This document shows, one piece after another, positions 24,160 through 32,934 of a stretch of DNA of 64,000 nucleotides (position 1 is the stretch's first letter; each line of letters begins with the position of its first letter). Location of the stretch: the NCBI RefSeq assembly GCF_004011865.1, contig NZ_RKLP01000013.1:62001-126000 (forward strand). The letters are read 5' to 3'. Below the pieces are notes generated by a model that worked only from the letters and a program-made list of their open reading frames with translations, made no database searches and was not told the origin of the DNA. Source of the stretch: Prescottella agglutinans. GTDB taxonomy: Bacteria; Actinomycetota; Actinomycetes; Mycobacteriales; Mycobacteriaceae. Position numbers and translations under genes: made by a program.

Positions 24160-25668
24160 ATGGGTTTGAGTGTCACCATCGTGGTCGCCATCATCGGCGT
24201 CACGCTCGCGATCACGTACCTGGCCGCCAAGCGCAACACCTCCACCGACTCCCACTACGTGGCCGAGGGGCAGGTGGGGCCGATCGGCAACGGCCTGGCC
24301 ATCTCGGGTGACTACGTCTCGGCGGCGTCGTTCCTCGGCATCACCGGCCTCATCGCGCTGTCCGGCTTCAACGGCTTCTACCTCGCGACCGCGGTCCCGC
24401 TGGCCTACCTGCTGGTGCTGCTGATCATCGCCGAGCCGCTGCGCAACCTCGGCCGGTTCACCCTCGCCGACGCCGTGGCCGCCCGGTTCGACGGTCGCGG
24501 GCTGCGCGCGTGCCTCGCCGTCACCACGATCGTCATCTCGGCGATGTACATGGTGATCCAGTTCGTCGGAGCCGGTCTGCTGGTGCAGGCCCTGCTCGGC
24601 ATCAAGTTCTGGGTGGCCGTCGTGGTCCTGGGTCTGCTCATGGTCGTCTACACGATGTTCGGCGGCATGCTCGCCACCACGTGGGTGCAGGTGCTCAAGA
24701 CGGGCCTGCTGCTCGGCGGCACCGCGCTGATCCTGTTCCTGGTGATGATGAAGTACGGCCCCAGCCCGTTCCACGTGGTCGACGCGGTTCCGGACGCGGT
24801 CGCGTCGTCGCACCCGCAGTCCACCACCAAGACGTTCGACATCATCTCGCAGCAGCTCGCGCTCGCCCTCGGCGTGATGGGTCTGCCGCACGTCATGGTC
24901 CGCTTCCTCACGGTCAAGGACGCCCGCGCCGCCCGCAAGTCCGGCGTCGTCGCGCTGTGGATCTTCAGCATCTTCTACCTGGTGCTGCCGTTCATCGGCT
25001 ACGGCGCCCTCCGCGCGATCGGCAAGGACGAGATCGCCAAGGCGCACCCGCAGGGCAACCTCGCGGTGGTCCAGCTGGCACGTGAACTCGGCGGCCCGGT
25101 CCTCGAGGCGGTCATCATCGGCATCACGCTCGCGACGATCCTCGCGGTGCTCGCCGGTGTCGCGATCGCCACGTCCGGCGCCTTCGCCCACGACCTCTAC
25201 ACGCACGTCATCAAGAACGGAAACGCCTCGGCGGAAAAGCAATTGAAGGTCGCGCGGCTGTCGCTGCTCGGCATCGCGATCGTCGCGATGTTCCTCGCGC
25301 TGGGTGCGAAGGGCTTCAACCTCGGCTTCCTCGCCAACGTCGCGTTCGCCGTCGCGGCGAGCACCAGCCTGCCGGTGCTGCTGCTGAGCATCTACTGGAA
25401 GGGCTTCAACCGGGTCGGTGCCACGTGGGCGCTGGTCGGTGGCCTGATCGTCAGCCTCGGCCTGGTCGCGATCAGCCCGAACATCCTCGGCCCCACCGGA
25501 CTGGTGCACGGGGTCGATCCGATCTTCCCGCTCACCATCCCCGCCCTGGTGTCGGTGCCCGCGGGCTTCCTGTTCGCCTACATCGGGTCGCTGGTCGGTC
25601 GTGGACGTCCCGACGCAGCCGGCACGGACTTCGCCGAGATCGAACGGCGGGCACTCATCGGTCGCTGA
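24160..25668 (+). CDS. solute:sodium symporter (ActP/acetate-permease type)
   Basis: About 502 residues with thirteen predicted transmembrane helices. The family signature ISGDYVSAASFLGITGLIAL is at about 48-67, followed by YMVIQFVGAGLLVQAL, GGMLATTWVQVLK and LPHVMVRFLTVKDA, all characteristic of SSS family acetate or short-chain carboxylate permeases. ATG at 24160 or GTG at 24154 may be used. It is co-transcribed with DUF485 and, given the shared operator, may import the aromatic or carboxylate substrate of the monooxygenase operon. Confidence 0.87.
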   Translation: MGLSVTIVVAIIGVTLAITYLAAKRNTSTDSHYVAEGQVGPIGNGLAISGDYVSAASFLGITGLIALSGFNGFYLATAVPLAYLLVLLIIAEPLRNLGRFTLADAVAARFDGRGLRACLAVTTIVISAMYMVIQFVGAGLLVQALLGIKFWVAVVVLGLLMVVYTMFGGMLATTWVQVLKTGLLLGGTALILFLVMMKYGPSPFHVVDAVPDAVASSHPQSTTKTFDIISQQLALALGVMGLPHVMVRFLTVKDARAARKSGVVALWIFSIFYLVLPFIGYGALRAIGKDEIAKAHPQGNLAVVQLARELGGPVLEAVIIGITLATILAVLAGVAIATSGAFAHDLYTHVIKNGNASAEKQLKVARLSLLGIAIVAMFLALGAKGFNLGFLANVAFAVAASTSLPVLLLSIYWKGFNRVGATWALVGGLIVSLGLVAISPNILGPTGLVHGVDPIFPLTIPALVSVPAGFLFAYIGSLVGRGRPDAAGTDFAEIERRALIGR

Positions 25669-25710
25669 CCGGAGTTCTACCAAGCCCCACCGAGTGCCGG
25701 CGGCTTCCAG

Positions 25711-25758
25711 CGGTCGTCGCAACACCCGATATCGGGAGTTGCGGCGACCGTGCTGTTT
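25711..25758 (+). terminator. intrinsic terminator of the symporter operon
   Basis: Arms at 25711-25730 and 25731-25750 are complementary at 18 of 20 positions (one T opposite G and one A opposite A), centred on CCCGATATCGGG. They are followed by TGCTGTTTTC, a short T run, 42 bases after the symporter stop. Confidence 0.8.
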
Positions 25759-25775
25759 TCACGTCCGGAATGCCG

Positions 25776-26651
25776 CTACCTGAGCGGGTCGGTATGCCCG
25801 AGTAGGGTGCGCAGGATCGTTTCGGCACGGGTCCACAAGACCGCGCCGCCTATACCGGGCACGATATGTCGTCGCGCTTCGGGAATGCGGTCAGCCAGCG
25901 AACTTCCGAGGTCTGGGGAGTGGCTGGTGTCCTGTTCGCCGTACCAGAGATCGACGGGCACACTGATCGTCGTCAGATCGAACGGCCAGCGGCCCATGGC
26001 CAGGACCGTGTCACGGGCGTAGCCGGCAGGGCCCGAGGTGAACGCCTCCCTCAGACAGCGACGGTAGATGCGCTCGAACGTGGGGTCACGGTAGACGGCG
26101 AGGTCGGAGGCGGGGCTCGAGTCGATGACCATCTGCCACATGGTGTCTGCGTCCAATGTCGCGAAGAAGCGCTCCGCTTCGTCAGGGTCCGATGCAGTCA
26201 GGTCGACCAGTCCGCGGAGTTGCTCAGGCAGGGCGTCCGCGAACCACGGGGCTGCCACCTCGTCGGCGCCCGACACGATCGCGAGCGCGCCACTGATGCC
26301 CTCCGCCGCGCAGGCAAGCGCAAAGGGCGCGCCCTGAGAGTTGCCGACCATCGCGGGCCTGCCCAGCCCGCGCAGCGCGGCGAACTCGTCGACATCTGCG
26401 GCGAAGTCGCGAAACGACTTGCCGGGCTGCGGCGTCGACGCTCCCAAGCCTGGACGGTCGAGCGAGATGAGACGCACGCCGAGTGCCTCCAGGGCGCCCG
26501 CGCCGAAACCGAGTGATCGGGTGGTGGCAGCGCCCGATCACAGCAACACGGGAATCCCGTCGGGGCGACCCCATTCGGCCCACCCGATTACCCGCCCGTT
26601 TGCCACATGCAGTTCGCCCAACCGGGTCGGCTCCGAGATGTCGACACTCAT
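25776..26651 (-). pseudogene. alpha/beta hydrolase interrupted by an in-frame TGA
   Basis: From ATG 26651 the frame reads 37 codons of a normal hydrolase N-terminus (MSVDISEPTRLGELHVANGR, then WAEWGRPDG and PVLL), then TGA at 26538-26540. The same frame continues without another stop for about 250 codons. The rest has a serine-hydrolase elbow VGNSQGAPFALACA, an acid region DLWYGEQDTSHSPDLG and a putative catalytic His in EARRHIVPG. A restart at GTG 26477 would lack the oxyanion strand. The missing residue falls in the stretch normally reading PVLL-x-GxP. It is either a nonsense mutation or a base-call error. GC is slightly lower than in the neighbours. Confidence 0.75.
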
Positions 26652-26745
26652 AGTCGCAATTGTCGCCGACAGTGATCGCGGCTCGCCACCCGATTACGGC
26701 GGCCCTGCCTGCTTGCGGCGGGGCCTTCGTTGTCGAGAAGGTCGT

Positions 26746-27153
26746 CTACGACGCGCTGCCGGACCCGAACGGCGAGGGTGACACGTCGAACTGCATTGTG
26801 GTCGTGGCCTGTTCGCCCTCCGGCGGCGCGAAGGTGAAGACTGCGGTGTAGCGCCCGGCCTCGTGCAGCCGAACGGCCGACGTCGCGCCACCGATCGTGA
26901 GCGGCACCGTCGTGGTGTGGGTATCGCCGTCCGGCTCGGTGATCTCGAGCAGCACGGGTGAGGTTCCATCCGCGCCGACGGGCGTCGGCGTGACGACGAC
27001 GGCGAGCGTGGTGATCGTGGAGGCGTACACCGTTCCGATCGGTGGTACCGCGGTGATCTGATACGTGGTCGCGGCGGATGCGGTAGGTGCCAACGCGAGC
27101 CAGGTGGCGCCGGCGAGGACGGCCACGGCGGCGGACGTGCGCGGGAAGGTCAT
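26746..27153 (-). CDS. small secreted beta-rich protein
   Basis: 135 residues from ATG 27153. A typical Sec signal peptide (AAVAVLAGATWLALAPTASA, cleavage after ASA near residue 28) precedes an all-beta domain of about 105 residues with an Ig-like look (PVLLEITEPDGDTHTTTVPL and AGRYTAVFTFAPPEG). There are no cysteines and no catalytic motif. It is probably an exported structural or binding protein of unknown role. It is a single gene between the interrupted hydrolase and eis. Confidence 0.7.
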   Translation of the reverse strand: MTFPRTSAAVAVLAGATWLALAPTASAATTYQITAVPPIGTVYASTITTLAVVVTPTPVGADGTSPVLLEITEPDGDTHTTTVPLTIGGATSAVRLHEAGRYTAVFTFAPPEGEQATTTMQFDVSPSPFGSGSAS

Positions 27154-27260
27154 ACGAAATCCCTTCGTGTCGACGGCAACGACGGTCGATCGTCCGAAAG
27201 TTGCCACGCTACCGGTCCGCACCGTCGTTGGATTTCACCCGGATCGGGTGAAATTCGGCC

Positions 27261-28466
27261 TCAGAATCCCCAACCGAGCACGGCCGGACGGTCCGAGGCG
27301 AACGCCGAGTCGAGCAGGGCCAGATCGCGATCCGACTTCGCGTGCACCCGACCGGCGGCGGCGAACGGACGGGCGCGGTGGGACCCCAGATACAGACTGC
27401 CCAGCACGTCGAGATCGAGTGAGACGCGGGGTGATGCGTCGGTGCGTCGGCACCGCGCGCTGCCGTCACGTACCGTCAGCGCGAACGTGCCCCCGGCGCC
27501 GAGATACGGGTCGCGGACCTCGATGACCGTGTCGATGTCGACGGCGTACGTCCGGGCCTCCAGGGCCGCGGGTACATCCATGATCCGCAGCCACAGGTCG
27601 TCGGCCACGCGGGTGGTGCGCACCAGTCGAGAGTCGGTGAGCATCAGGCGCAGTGGATCGTCGACGGGCACGCTCGCCTCGATGAACGCCATCAGATCCA
27701 GCCCGCACAGGGCTCGCCACAGCGCGGCGTGGGCGTCGTCGGTGACCGCGATCAGTTCCTCGACGACAGCGGTGCGATTGTCGCCGTCACCGCGGCGCCG
27801 GAATATCGCGTAACCGTCGTGGCGCAGCAGGAAGAACAACGCCGTACCGCCACCGCGGCCGGACTCGGGGTCGGTGAACGTGAAGTCCCAGTGGGGTTTC
27901 GGGCGTGCCTGCGCGCCGGGTGTGATGCGCCGCCAGCGATCGTAGATCCCGGGCAGGTGCTGCTCGGCGGTCGCAGCATCGACCACTCGGACGCCGCCCG
28001 GGTCGGGCGCGTCGTCGCGGAATCGGGCGAAGCGGCGGTCGAGTGTCACTTCGGACGTGACAGTGGCGGGACCGTACCCGAACCGACCGTAGATTCCGGC
28101 TTCGCTCGCGGTCAGCGCGGCCAGCGGCACACCGTCGGCCACGATCTCGCGATGCAGGTGCGTGAACATCGCGCGCAGGACGCCGCGCCGCCGATGCGTT
28201 GGCGCCACCGACACCCAGGAGACGCCGCGGGTGGCTGACCGGTACCCGCCGGGGACCGTGATCTCGAGCGGCAGGTGGAGCGCGACACCGACCGGTACGC
28301 CGTCGTCGGTGGCCAGAACGACGTCCTCGATCTGCGTCAACGCCCTACCGAGGGACCGGTCCGGTTCCGCCGGGTGGTAGCCGAATCCCACCGAATCGAG
28401 AAGCTCGATCGCCGGCCAATCGCTATCGGTGGCGGTGCGGACCTGGATACCTGCTGTGGGCGTCAT
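27261..28466 (-). CDS. eis: Eis-type GNAT N-acetyltransferase
   Basis: 401 residues, the size of Mycobacterium tuberculosis Eis. The N-terminal GNAT core includes GVSWVSVAPTHRRRGVLRAM (about 83-102), the acetyl-CoA loop. The second GNAT-like region and C-terminal SCP2-like domain follow (LDLDVLGSLYLGSHRARPFA). The chain ends in GWGF; the free C-terminal carboxylate acts as catalytic base in Eis. Eis enzymes acetylate several amines of aminoglycosides and lysines on host or self proteins. It is monocistronic, 73 bases downstream of the ppm1 stop. Confidence 0.87.
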   Translation of the reverse strand: MTPTAGIQVRTATDSDWPAIELLDSVGFGYHPAEPDRSLGRALTQIEDVVLATDDGVPVGVALHLPLEITVPGGYRSATRGVSWVSVAPTHRRRGVLRAMFTHLHREIVADGVPLAALTASEAGIYGRFGYGPATVTSEVTLDRRFARFRDDAPDPGGVRVVDAATAEQHLPGIYDRWRRITPGAQARPKPHWDFTFTDPESGRGGGTALFFLLRHDGYAIFRRRGDGDNRTAVVEELIAVTDDAHAALWRALCGLDLMAFIEASVPVDDPLRLMLTDSRLVRTTRVADDLWLRIMDVPAALEARTYAVDIDTVIEVRDPYLGAGGTFALTVRDGSARCRRTDASPRVSLDLDVLGSLYLGSHRARPFAAAGRVHAKSDRDLALLDSAFASDRPAVLGWGF

Positions 28467-28539
28467 GCTTGCCGATGGTGGCAGCTTTCGGCACGGAACG
28501 CCCGCGAATATTCGGGCGGGTGCTCGACGACGGTGCGGC

Positions 28540-29274
28540 TCAGCGCTTCTTGCCGAACCGCAGCTTCCACGGCACCAGTGCCGATTCGAGCTGGACCCCG
28601 AGGCTCATCTTCGACACGCCCTCGGTGCGCTCCTCGAAACGGATCGGGACCTCGGCGATGCGCATGCCGCGGCTGGTGGTCCGGTAATTCATCTCCACCT
28701 GGAACGAGTAGCCGTTGCTGTGGATCGACGCGACGTCGATCGCCTCGAGGGTGCGGGCGTGCCACGCCTTGAAGCCGGCGGTCGCGTCCCGCACGCCGAG
28801 CCGCAGGATCGCGTTGACGTAGAAGTTGGCCCACGCCGACAGCGCCTTGCGGTGCCACGGCCAGTCGCTCGCGACCGCGCCGCCCGCGACGTACCGGGAG
28901 CCGAGGACGACGGCGGCATCGGTGGTGGTGAGGGTGCGGATCATCGTGGGGATGACCTCGGCCGGGTGCGAGAGGTCGGCATCCATCTGGATGACGATGT
29001 CGGCGCCGTCCTCGAGTGCGCGCGTCATGCCCGCGACGTAGGCGCGTCCGAGGCCGTCCTTGACGGTGCGGTGCAGCACCCGGATCGGGATCGCCCCGTC
29101 GATCGCCAGCTTCTCGGCGACCTCTCCGGTGCCGTCGGGGGAGTTGTCGTCGACGACCAGCAGGTGCAGGTTCGGTACCTCCAACGCCGCCAGCCGCTCG
29201 ACGAGTTTCGGCAGATTGTCGCGTTCGTTGTACGTGGGTACAACGACGGTCGTCTTCGGCGAGCTGGTGTCCAT
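28540..29274 (-). CDS. ppm1: polyprenol monophosphomannose synthase
   Basis: 244 residues, GT2-family glycosyltransferase. The nucleotide-sugar motifs are VVVPTYNERDNLPKLVERL (residues 10-28), VVDDNSPDGTG (about 40) and IQMDADLSHP (about 95), with GSRYVAGGAV and the C-terminal FEERTEGVSKMS loop typical of dolichol-phosphate-mannose synthases. It transfers mannose from GDP-mannose to polyprenyl phosphate on the cytoplasmic face, feeding lipoarabinomannan and mannoprotein synthesis. It is a stand-alone catalytic domain without the fused apolipoprotein N-acyltransferase domain of M. tuberculosis Ppm1. Confidence 0.87.
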   Translation of the reverse strand: MDTSSPKTTVVVPTYNERDNLPKLVERLAALEVPNLHLLVVDDNSPDGTGEVAEKLAIDGAIPIRVLHRTVKDGLGRAYVAGMTRALEDGADIVIQMDADLSHPAEVIPTMIRTLTTTDAAVVLGSRYVAGGAVASDWPWHRKALSAWANFYVNAILRLGVRDATAGFKAWHARTLEAIDVASIHSNGYSFQVEMNYRTTSRGMRIAEVPIRFEERTEGVSKMSLGVQLESALVPWKLRFGKKR

Positions 29275-29378
29275 GGTGCCTTCCTGGAGATCACACGGTG
29301 TCGTCTCCCGCGAAACCGAGTCTGGTCATGAATGCAGGCGAAGGCAACTTACCTGGGGGATTCCGCGCGTTCACGGGG

Positions 29379-29777
29379 CTACTGGGTGATGTTCACCATC
29401 CACGAGACGCCGAACCGGTCGGCGCAGGCGCCGAACAGATCGCCCCACATCTGCTTCTCGAGGGGCACCTGGACGGTGCCCGACGAGGACAACTTCTCCC
29501 AGTAGCCGCGGAGTTCGTCGGCGTCGTCGCCGCTCAGGCTCACCGCCATGTCGGTGCCGACCTTGTGTTCCATACCAGGCGGTGTGTCGGCGCCCATGAT
29601 CGTGAAACCGTTGTCGGTCTCGAGCATCGCGTGCATGATCTTGTCCCCGTCTTCGGGCGACCCGAACTCGCCGAAGGTGCTCATGTTCAGGGTGCCGCCG
29701 AAGACGCTCTTGTAGAACTCCATCGCCTCGCGCGCATTGCCGGCGAAGCTGATGTAGGGATTGAGGCGAGAGGCCAC
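29379..29777 (-). CDS. VOC-family (PhnB-like) protein
   Basis: 132 residues from GTG 29777 behind TTAGGAG. The vicinal-oxygen-chelate fold is recognisable from LNPYISFAGNAREAMEFYKS and FGGTLNMSTFGEF at the start, the central MHAMLETDNGFTIMGADTP and the final WGDLFGACADRFGVSWMVNI. PhnB-like members are of unknown catalytic function and often lack metal ligands. It is monocistronic between ppm1 and the DUF418 gene. Confidence 0.82.
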   Translation of the reverse strand: MASRLNPYISFAGNAREAMEFYKSVFGGTLNMSTFGEFGSPEDGDKIMHAMLETDNGFTIMGADTPPGMEHKVGTDMAVSLSGDDADELRGYWEKLSSSGTVQVPLEKQMWGDLFGACADRFGVSWMVNITQ

Positions 29778-29824
29778 GGGATGCTCCTAAGGTCGTCCGG
29801 AATCTGTCGATCGGTGACGCGGAA

Positions 29825-31069
29825 CTACTCTTCGCGTCCTCGACGGTACCGCCGATCACTGCGACTCGGGGCGGTTCGCGGGGAGCGCCACGGCGGGACG
29901 GCGGCGAGCGTCACGGCCCGCAGCACCCATTCGGCGGGGCCGTACGGATGTCCCCGCAGCCAGAGGCGGCTCGCCGCCATCTGCCCGGCGAACACGACCG
30001 GCACGACGGCCATCACCGCGAGCGGCGGCAGCCGATCGACCAGACCGAGGCCGTAGCCGGTGAACAGCACACCGAGAAGTAACGACTGGACCAGGTAGTT
30101 GGTGAGTGCCGTCTTGCCCATCGGCGCCAGTGCGGTCTCGACCCGACGGCCGAGGGTGGTCCGGAACAGCAGCAGCGCTGCCACCACGTAAGCCGCGGAG
30201 AGTGCGGGCGCGGTGAGCTGCCCGAATCCGAACGCCACCGTCTCCAGCCCGCCTCCGGGTGCGTACGCGGCGGCGAGGGCATACGTCGCGGCACCGATCA
30301 GGCCGATCGGGAGACCGAACGCGAGCACGCGCTTCATGACGTCGCGGTACCGCTCGGGATCGGCGAACACCCGCAGTCGACCGGCGGCGAAGCCGAAGAA
30401 GAACATCGCCATCGCGCTCGGACCCTGCAGCACCCACAGGGCACCGAGCGTGTCCGGGAGATGCCCGGAGTGGAAGCCCAGGGTGGCCGCCGCGTCGCCC
30501 CGGAACGCCGTGAGCTTGTCGGCCGCGTCGGAGGCGGCCGGGCCGGTGACGTCGCCGGTGGCGAGTTGCGCGCCGCCCAGGAGCATCCACACGGCGGACG
30601 ACGCGACGATCAGCGTCGTCCCCACCCGGAGCGCGGTGGTCGGTGAGACGTTCCGGCAGGCCAGGAGGACGAGCCCGAGAAGGGCGTACGTGGAGAGGAT
30701 CTCGCCGTAGTACAGGGCGGCACCGTGCAACAGCCCGATCACCAGCAGCCCGCCCTGCCGGCGCAGCATCCGCGGCACGAACCCGCGGCCCGCCCGCTCC
30801 GCCGCGGCCATCTGCAGCGTGAAGCTGTACCCGAACAGGAACGAGAACAACAGGTAGAACTTGGTCTCGAACAGCAGCGACACGACGAAACGCACGACGT
30901 GATCGAGCCCGGAGTCGAAGCCCGGGTTCGTCTCCGTCGATGCGTAGTACGGATCCGCGAAGGCCCAGATGTTGACCGCCAGGATGCCGAACAGGGCGAA
31001 CCCGCGCAGCGCGTCGACGTTCTGCAGGCGGCGGGCGCGTTCCGGAGCCCGCGTCGTGGCTTCGCTCAT
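29825..31069 (-). CDS. DUF418 (YeiB-like) membrane protein
   Basis: 414 residues with about ten hydrophobic segments. The opening RLQNVDALRGFALFGILAVN and the C-terminal signature region (MGKTALTNYLVQSLLLGVLF, FAGQMAASRLWLRGHPYGPA, EWVLRAVT) are diagnostic of the DUF418/YeiB family, proposed transporters related to acyltransferases. The ATG at 31069 overlaps the TetR stop (ATGA), so the pair is an operon and the regulator probably represses it. Confidence 0.85.
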   Translation of the reverse strand: MSEATTRAPERARRLQNVDALRGFALFGILAVNIWAFADPYYASTETNPGFDSGLDHVVRFVVSLLFETKFYLLFSFLFGYSFTLQMAAAERAGRGFVPRMLRRQGGLLVIGLLHGAALYYGEILSTYALLGLVLLACRNVSPTTALRVGTTLIVASSAVWMLLGGAQLATGDVTGPAASDAADKLTAFRGDAAATLGFHSGHLPDTLGALWVLQGPSAMAMFFFGFAAGRLRVFADPERYRDVMKRVLAFGLPIGLIGAATYALAAAYAPGGGLETVAFGFGQLTAPALSAAYVVAALLLFRTTLGRRVETALAPMGKTALTNYLVQSLLLGVLFTGYGLGLVDRLPPLAVMAVVPVVFAGQMAASRLWLRGHPYGPAEWVLRAVTLAAVPPWRSPRTAPSRSDRRYRRGREE

Positions 31070-31680
31070 GACGGCACTCCCCGGAGAAGCTGGCTGACGA
31101 TGCGGCGCAGCACCGCGGACTGCGCTTCGGGTCGGAAGGCGGGATCGGCGGCGACGCGGGCGAACATGCCGTCGACGAGCGCGGCGATCCAGGTCGCCGC
31201 GTCCTCGGTGGTCAGATCGGTATCGAGTTGGCCCGCCGCCGCCGCGCGTTCGAGCAGGTCCTCGAGACCCTTCCGGAAACCCAGATCGCCGGCCTTGAAC
31301 CGCACCGCGACGTCCTCGTCGCGGTGGGCGAGCGCCGAGACCTCCAGCGCCAATCCGGAGTATGTGGAGTCGGCGGCCAGGCGGCAGACGTCGTCGAGCA
31401 GTCCCAACAGCGCGTCGAACGGGTCGTCCGCCGTGGCGAGTTCCGCGACCGACGACGCGGTCTGGGTGCCGTCACGCTCGATCAGCGCCAGCAACACCGC
31501 CTGCTTGGTCGGGAAGTAGTGGAAGAGGTTGCCGGAACTCATGCCCGCCTGCGCGCAGATGTCCGCCGTGCGGGTCGCGTGGTACCCGCGCTCGGCGAAG
31601 CAGCGGGCCGCGGCGTCGAGTAGTTCGGTTCGCTTGGCCGCCCGGGCAGCCTCGTCGACGGTTCGCACGCGTCCTCCCAC
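31066..31680 (-). CDS. TetR-family transcriptional regulator
   Basis: 204 residues. The helix-turn-helix is TRTADICAQAGMSSGNLFHY (about 36-55) followed by FPTKQAVLLALIERD. The C-terminal domain is typical for TetR regulators of membrane proteins. First gene of the operon with DUF418. An AT-rich inverted repeat stands just upstream of its start, so it is probably self-repressed. A shorter start at the GTG about five codons in is possible. Confidence 0.86.
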   Translation of the reverse strand: MGGRVRTVDEAARAAKRTELLDAAARCFAERGYHATRTADICAQAGMSSGNLFHYFPTKQAVLLALIERDGTQTASSVAELATADDPFDALLGLLDDVCRLAADSTYSGLALEVSALAHRDEDVAVRFKAGDLGFRKGLEDLLERAAAAGQLDTDLTTEDAATWIAALVDGMFARVAADPAFRPEAQSAVLRRIVSQLLRGVPS

Positions 31681-31690
31681 CGTTCGAAAC

Positions 31691-31718
31691 TATTAATTGA
31701 GCAGTCACTTAATTAATA
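31691..31718. promoter_or_regulatory. AT-rich operator of tetR-DUF418 operon
   Basis: TATTAATT (31691-31698) and AATTAATA (31711-31718) are perfect inverted arms around a 12-base centre that itself keeps partial symmetry (AG and CT at matched positions). It begins 11 bases upstream of the TetR start codon. It is strikingly AT-rich for this genome. Confidence 0.7.
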
Positions 31719-31768
31719 ACTCGAGTGTTCGGCGGGTGCAACACATGGACTCCGGCGTCCGCGCAGAA

Positions 31769-31810
31769 GAAAACCCGGGCGGTCCTGGTCGGGGTCAGGA
31801 CCGCCCGGGT
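31769..31810 (-). terminator. intrinsic terminator of the phosphatase gene
   Basis: A perfect 15-base stem (arms 31773-31787 and 31796-31810, beginning ACCCGGGCGGTCCTG) with an 8-base loop. On the minus strand it is followed by TTTTCTTCT, a proper T tract, 18 bases after the phosphatase stop codon. Confidence 0.9.
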
Positions 31811-31827
31811 GCTTGGGGGCGAGCTCG

Positions 31828-32901
31828 TCAGAGGACGAGCTTCTTCGCCAGCTTCGCGATCGTCATCTGCTCCATACCGAGGCCGTCGGCCAGGTAGGCG
31901 ATCGGGCCGCCGTAGTCCGCGCGCATCTGCTCGAACGCGGCTGCGAGGTAGGTCTTGTCGACACCCAGGACGGGTTCGATGTTCAGCGCGGCCTGTTCGC
32001 CGAGGCCGGCCCGGATCTGGGCGAGCGCCTGCGCGTTCGACTCCGCCAGGTACTCGTTGCTGAGCAGGTAGTCGTCGATGATGGTCTGCTCCTGCACGCC
32101 GGAGAGGGTCAGCAGGAGAGCGGAGATCCAGCCGGTGCGGTCCTTGCCCCCGGTGCAGTGGATGAGCACGGGCCCGTCGCTGTCCGCGATCGCGGTCAGC
32201 GCCTGCTTGAGGCCCTCACGCTTGGCCGGGTCGGTGATGAAGCTGCGGTTGACGTCCACCATGAACTGCCGACCCTCGTCGGGCGACTGGAGCGACTGTG
32301 CCAGCGCCGCCAGATCGCCGAAGTCGATCGGGATGTTCGTGTAGTCGGCCCCGGCCGGGATCTTGTCGGCGCCGCCGACCAGCGGATCGGCGATCTCGGT
32401 GGCGCTGCGCAGGTCGTAGACGTGCTTGATGTTCAGTGACGCCAGGGTCGCCAGGTCCTCGTCGCTGGCGGACGCCAGATCGTTCGAGCGGTAGATCACA
32501 CCACGCTTCAGGTGGCGGTTGGCGAGGGCCTCGTAGCCGCCGCCCTCGTTGCCGGCGACGTCGCGGAAGTTGGCGATCGACGACAGGCGCGGTGTCGGGT
32601 CGAGGTGGACGTCGGCCGAGCCGGAGCCGAGGGATCCCATCGCCCCGGCAGGGTTGGGCGGTGCGGTGGTGGTCGGGTCCGGAGTGGTCGTCCCGTCCGG
32701 GTCCGGGGTGGTGCCGAGGGATCCCAGCAGCTCCGCAGGGATTTCCAGCGTGGGCGGTGGAGTGGTGGTGGTGGTGGGCGTTTCGGTCGTGTCCTGCGCG
32801 GAGGCGATCATGTTGCCGGTGAGGAGCATTCCGCCGGCGAGAAGCAGGGCCGTGGCGGACCGGGTGGTCCGCACGCGTAACGGGCTGGAGCCTGCCTGCA
32901 T
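31828..32901 (-). CDS. secreted PtpB-like tyrosine/dual-specificity phosphatase
   Basis: 357 residues. A signal peptide (TALLLAGGMLLTGNMIASAQ, cleavage near residue 36) is followed by a Thr/Pro-rich linker (about 37-85) and a phosphatase domain. The domain starts with the conserved LSSIANFRDVAG and ERGVIYRS-like KRGVIYRSNDL and carries the P-loop HCTGGKDRTGW (about 246-256), the Cys-x5-Arg signature of PtpB/LipA-type phosphatases that act on phosphotyrosine, phosphoserine or phosphoinositides. It is exported, so targets are extracellular or on the cell surface. A strong terminator follows. Confidence 0.85.
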   Translation of the reverse strand: MQAGSSPLRVRTTRSATALLLAGGMLLTGNMIASAQDTTETPTTTTTPPPTLEIPAELLGSLGTTPDPDGTTTPDPTTTAPPNPAGAMGSLGSGSADVHLDPTPRLSSIANFRDVAGNEGGGYEALANRHLKRGVIYRSNDLASASDEDLATLASLNIKHVYDLRSATEIADPLVGGADKIPAGADYTNIPIDFGDLAALAQSLQSPDEGRQFMVDVNRSFITDPAKREGLKQALTAIADSDGPVLIHCTGGKDRTGWISALLLTLSGVQEQTIIDDYLLSNEYLAESNAQALAQIRAGLGEQAALNIEPVLGVDKTYLAAAFEQMRADYGGPIAYLADGLGMEQMTIAKLAKKLVL

Positions 32902-32934
32902 ATCGGTTCCTTTCGTTGTGTGGGGCTGTGTGTT

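Noticed and set aside
32640-32790. Short tandem repeats rich in GGTGGT and GTCCGG
   Set aside because: They encode the Thr/Pro linker of the secreted phosphatase.
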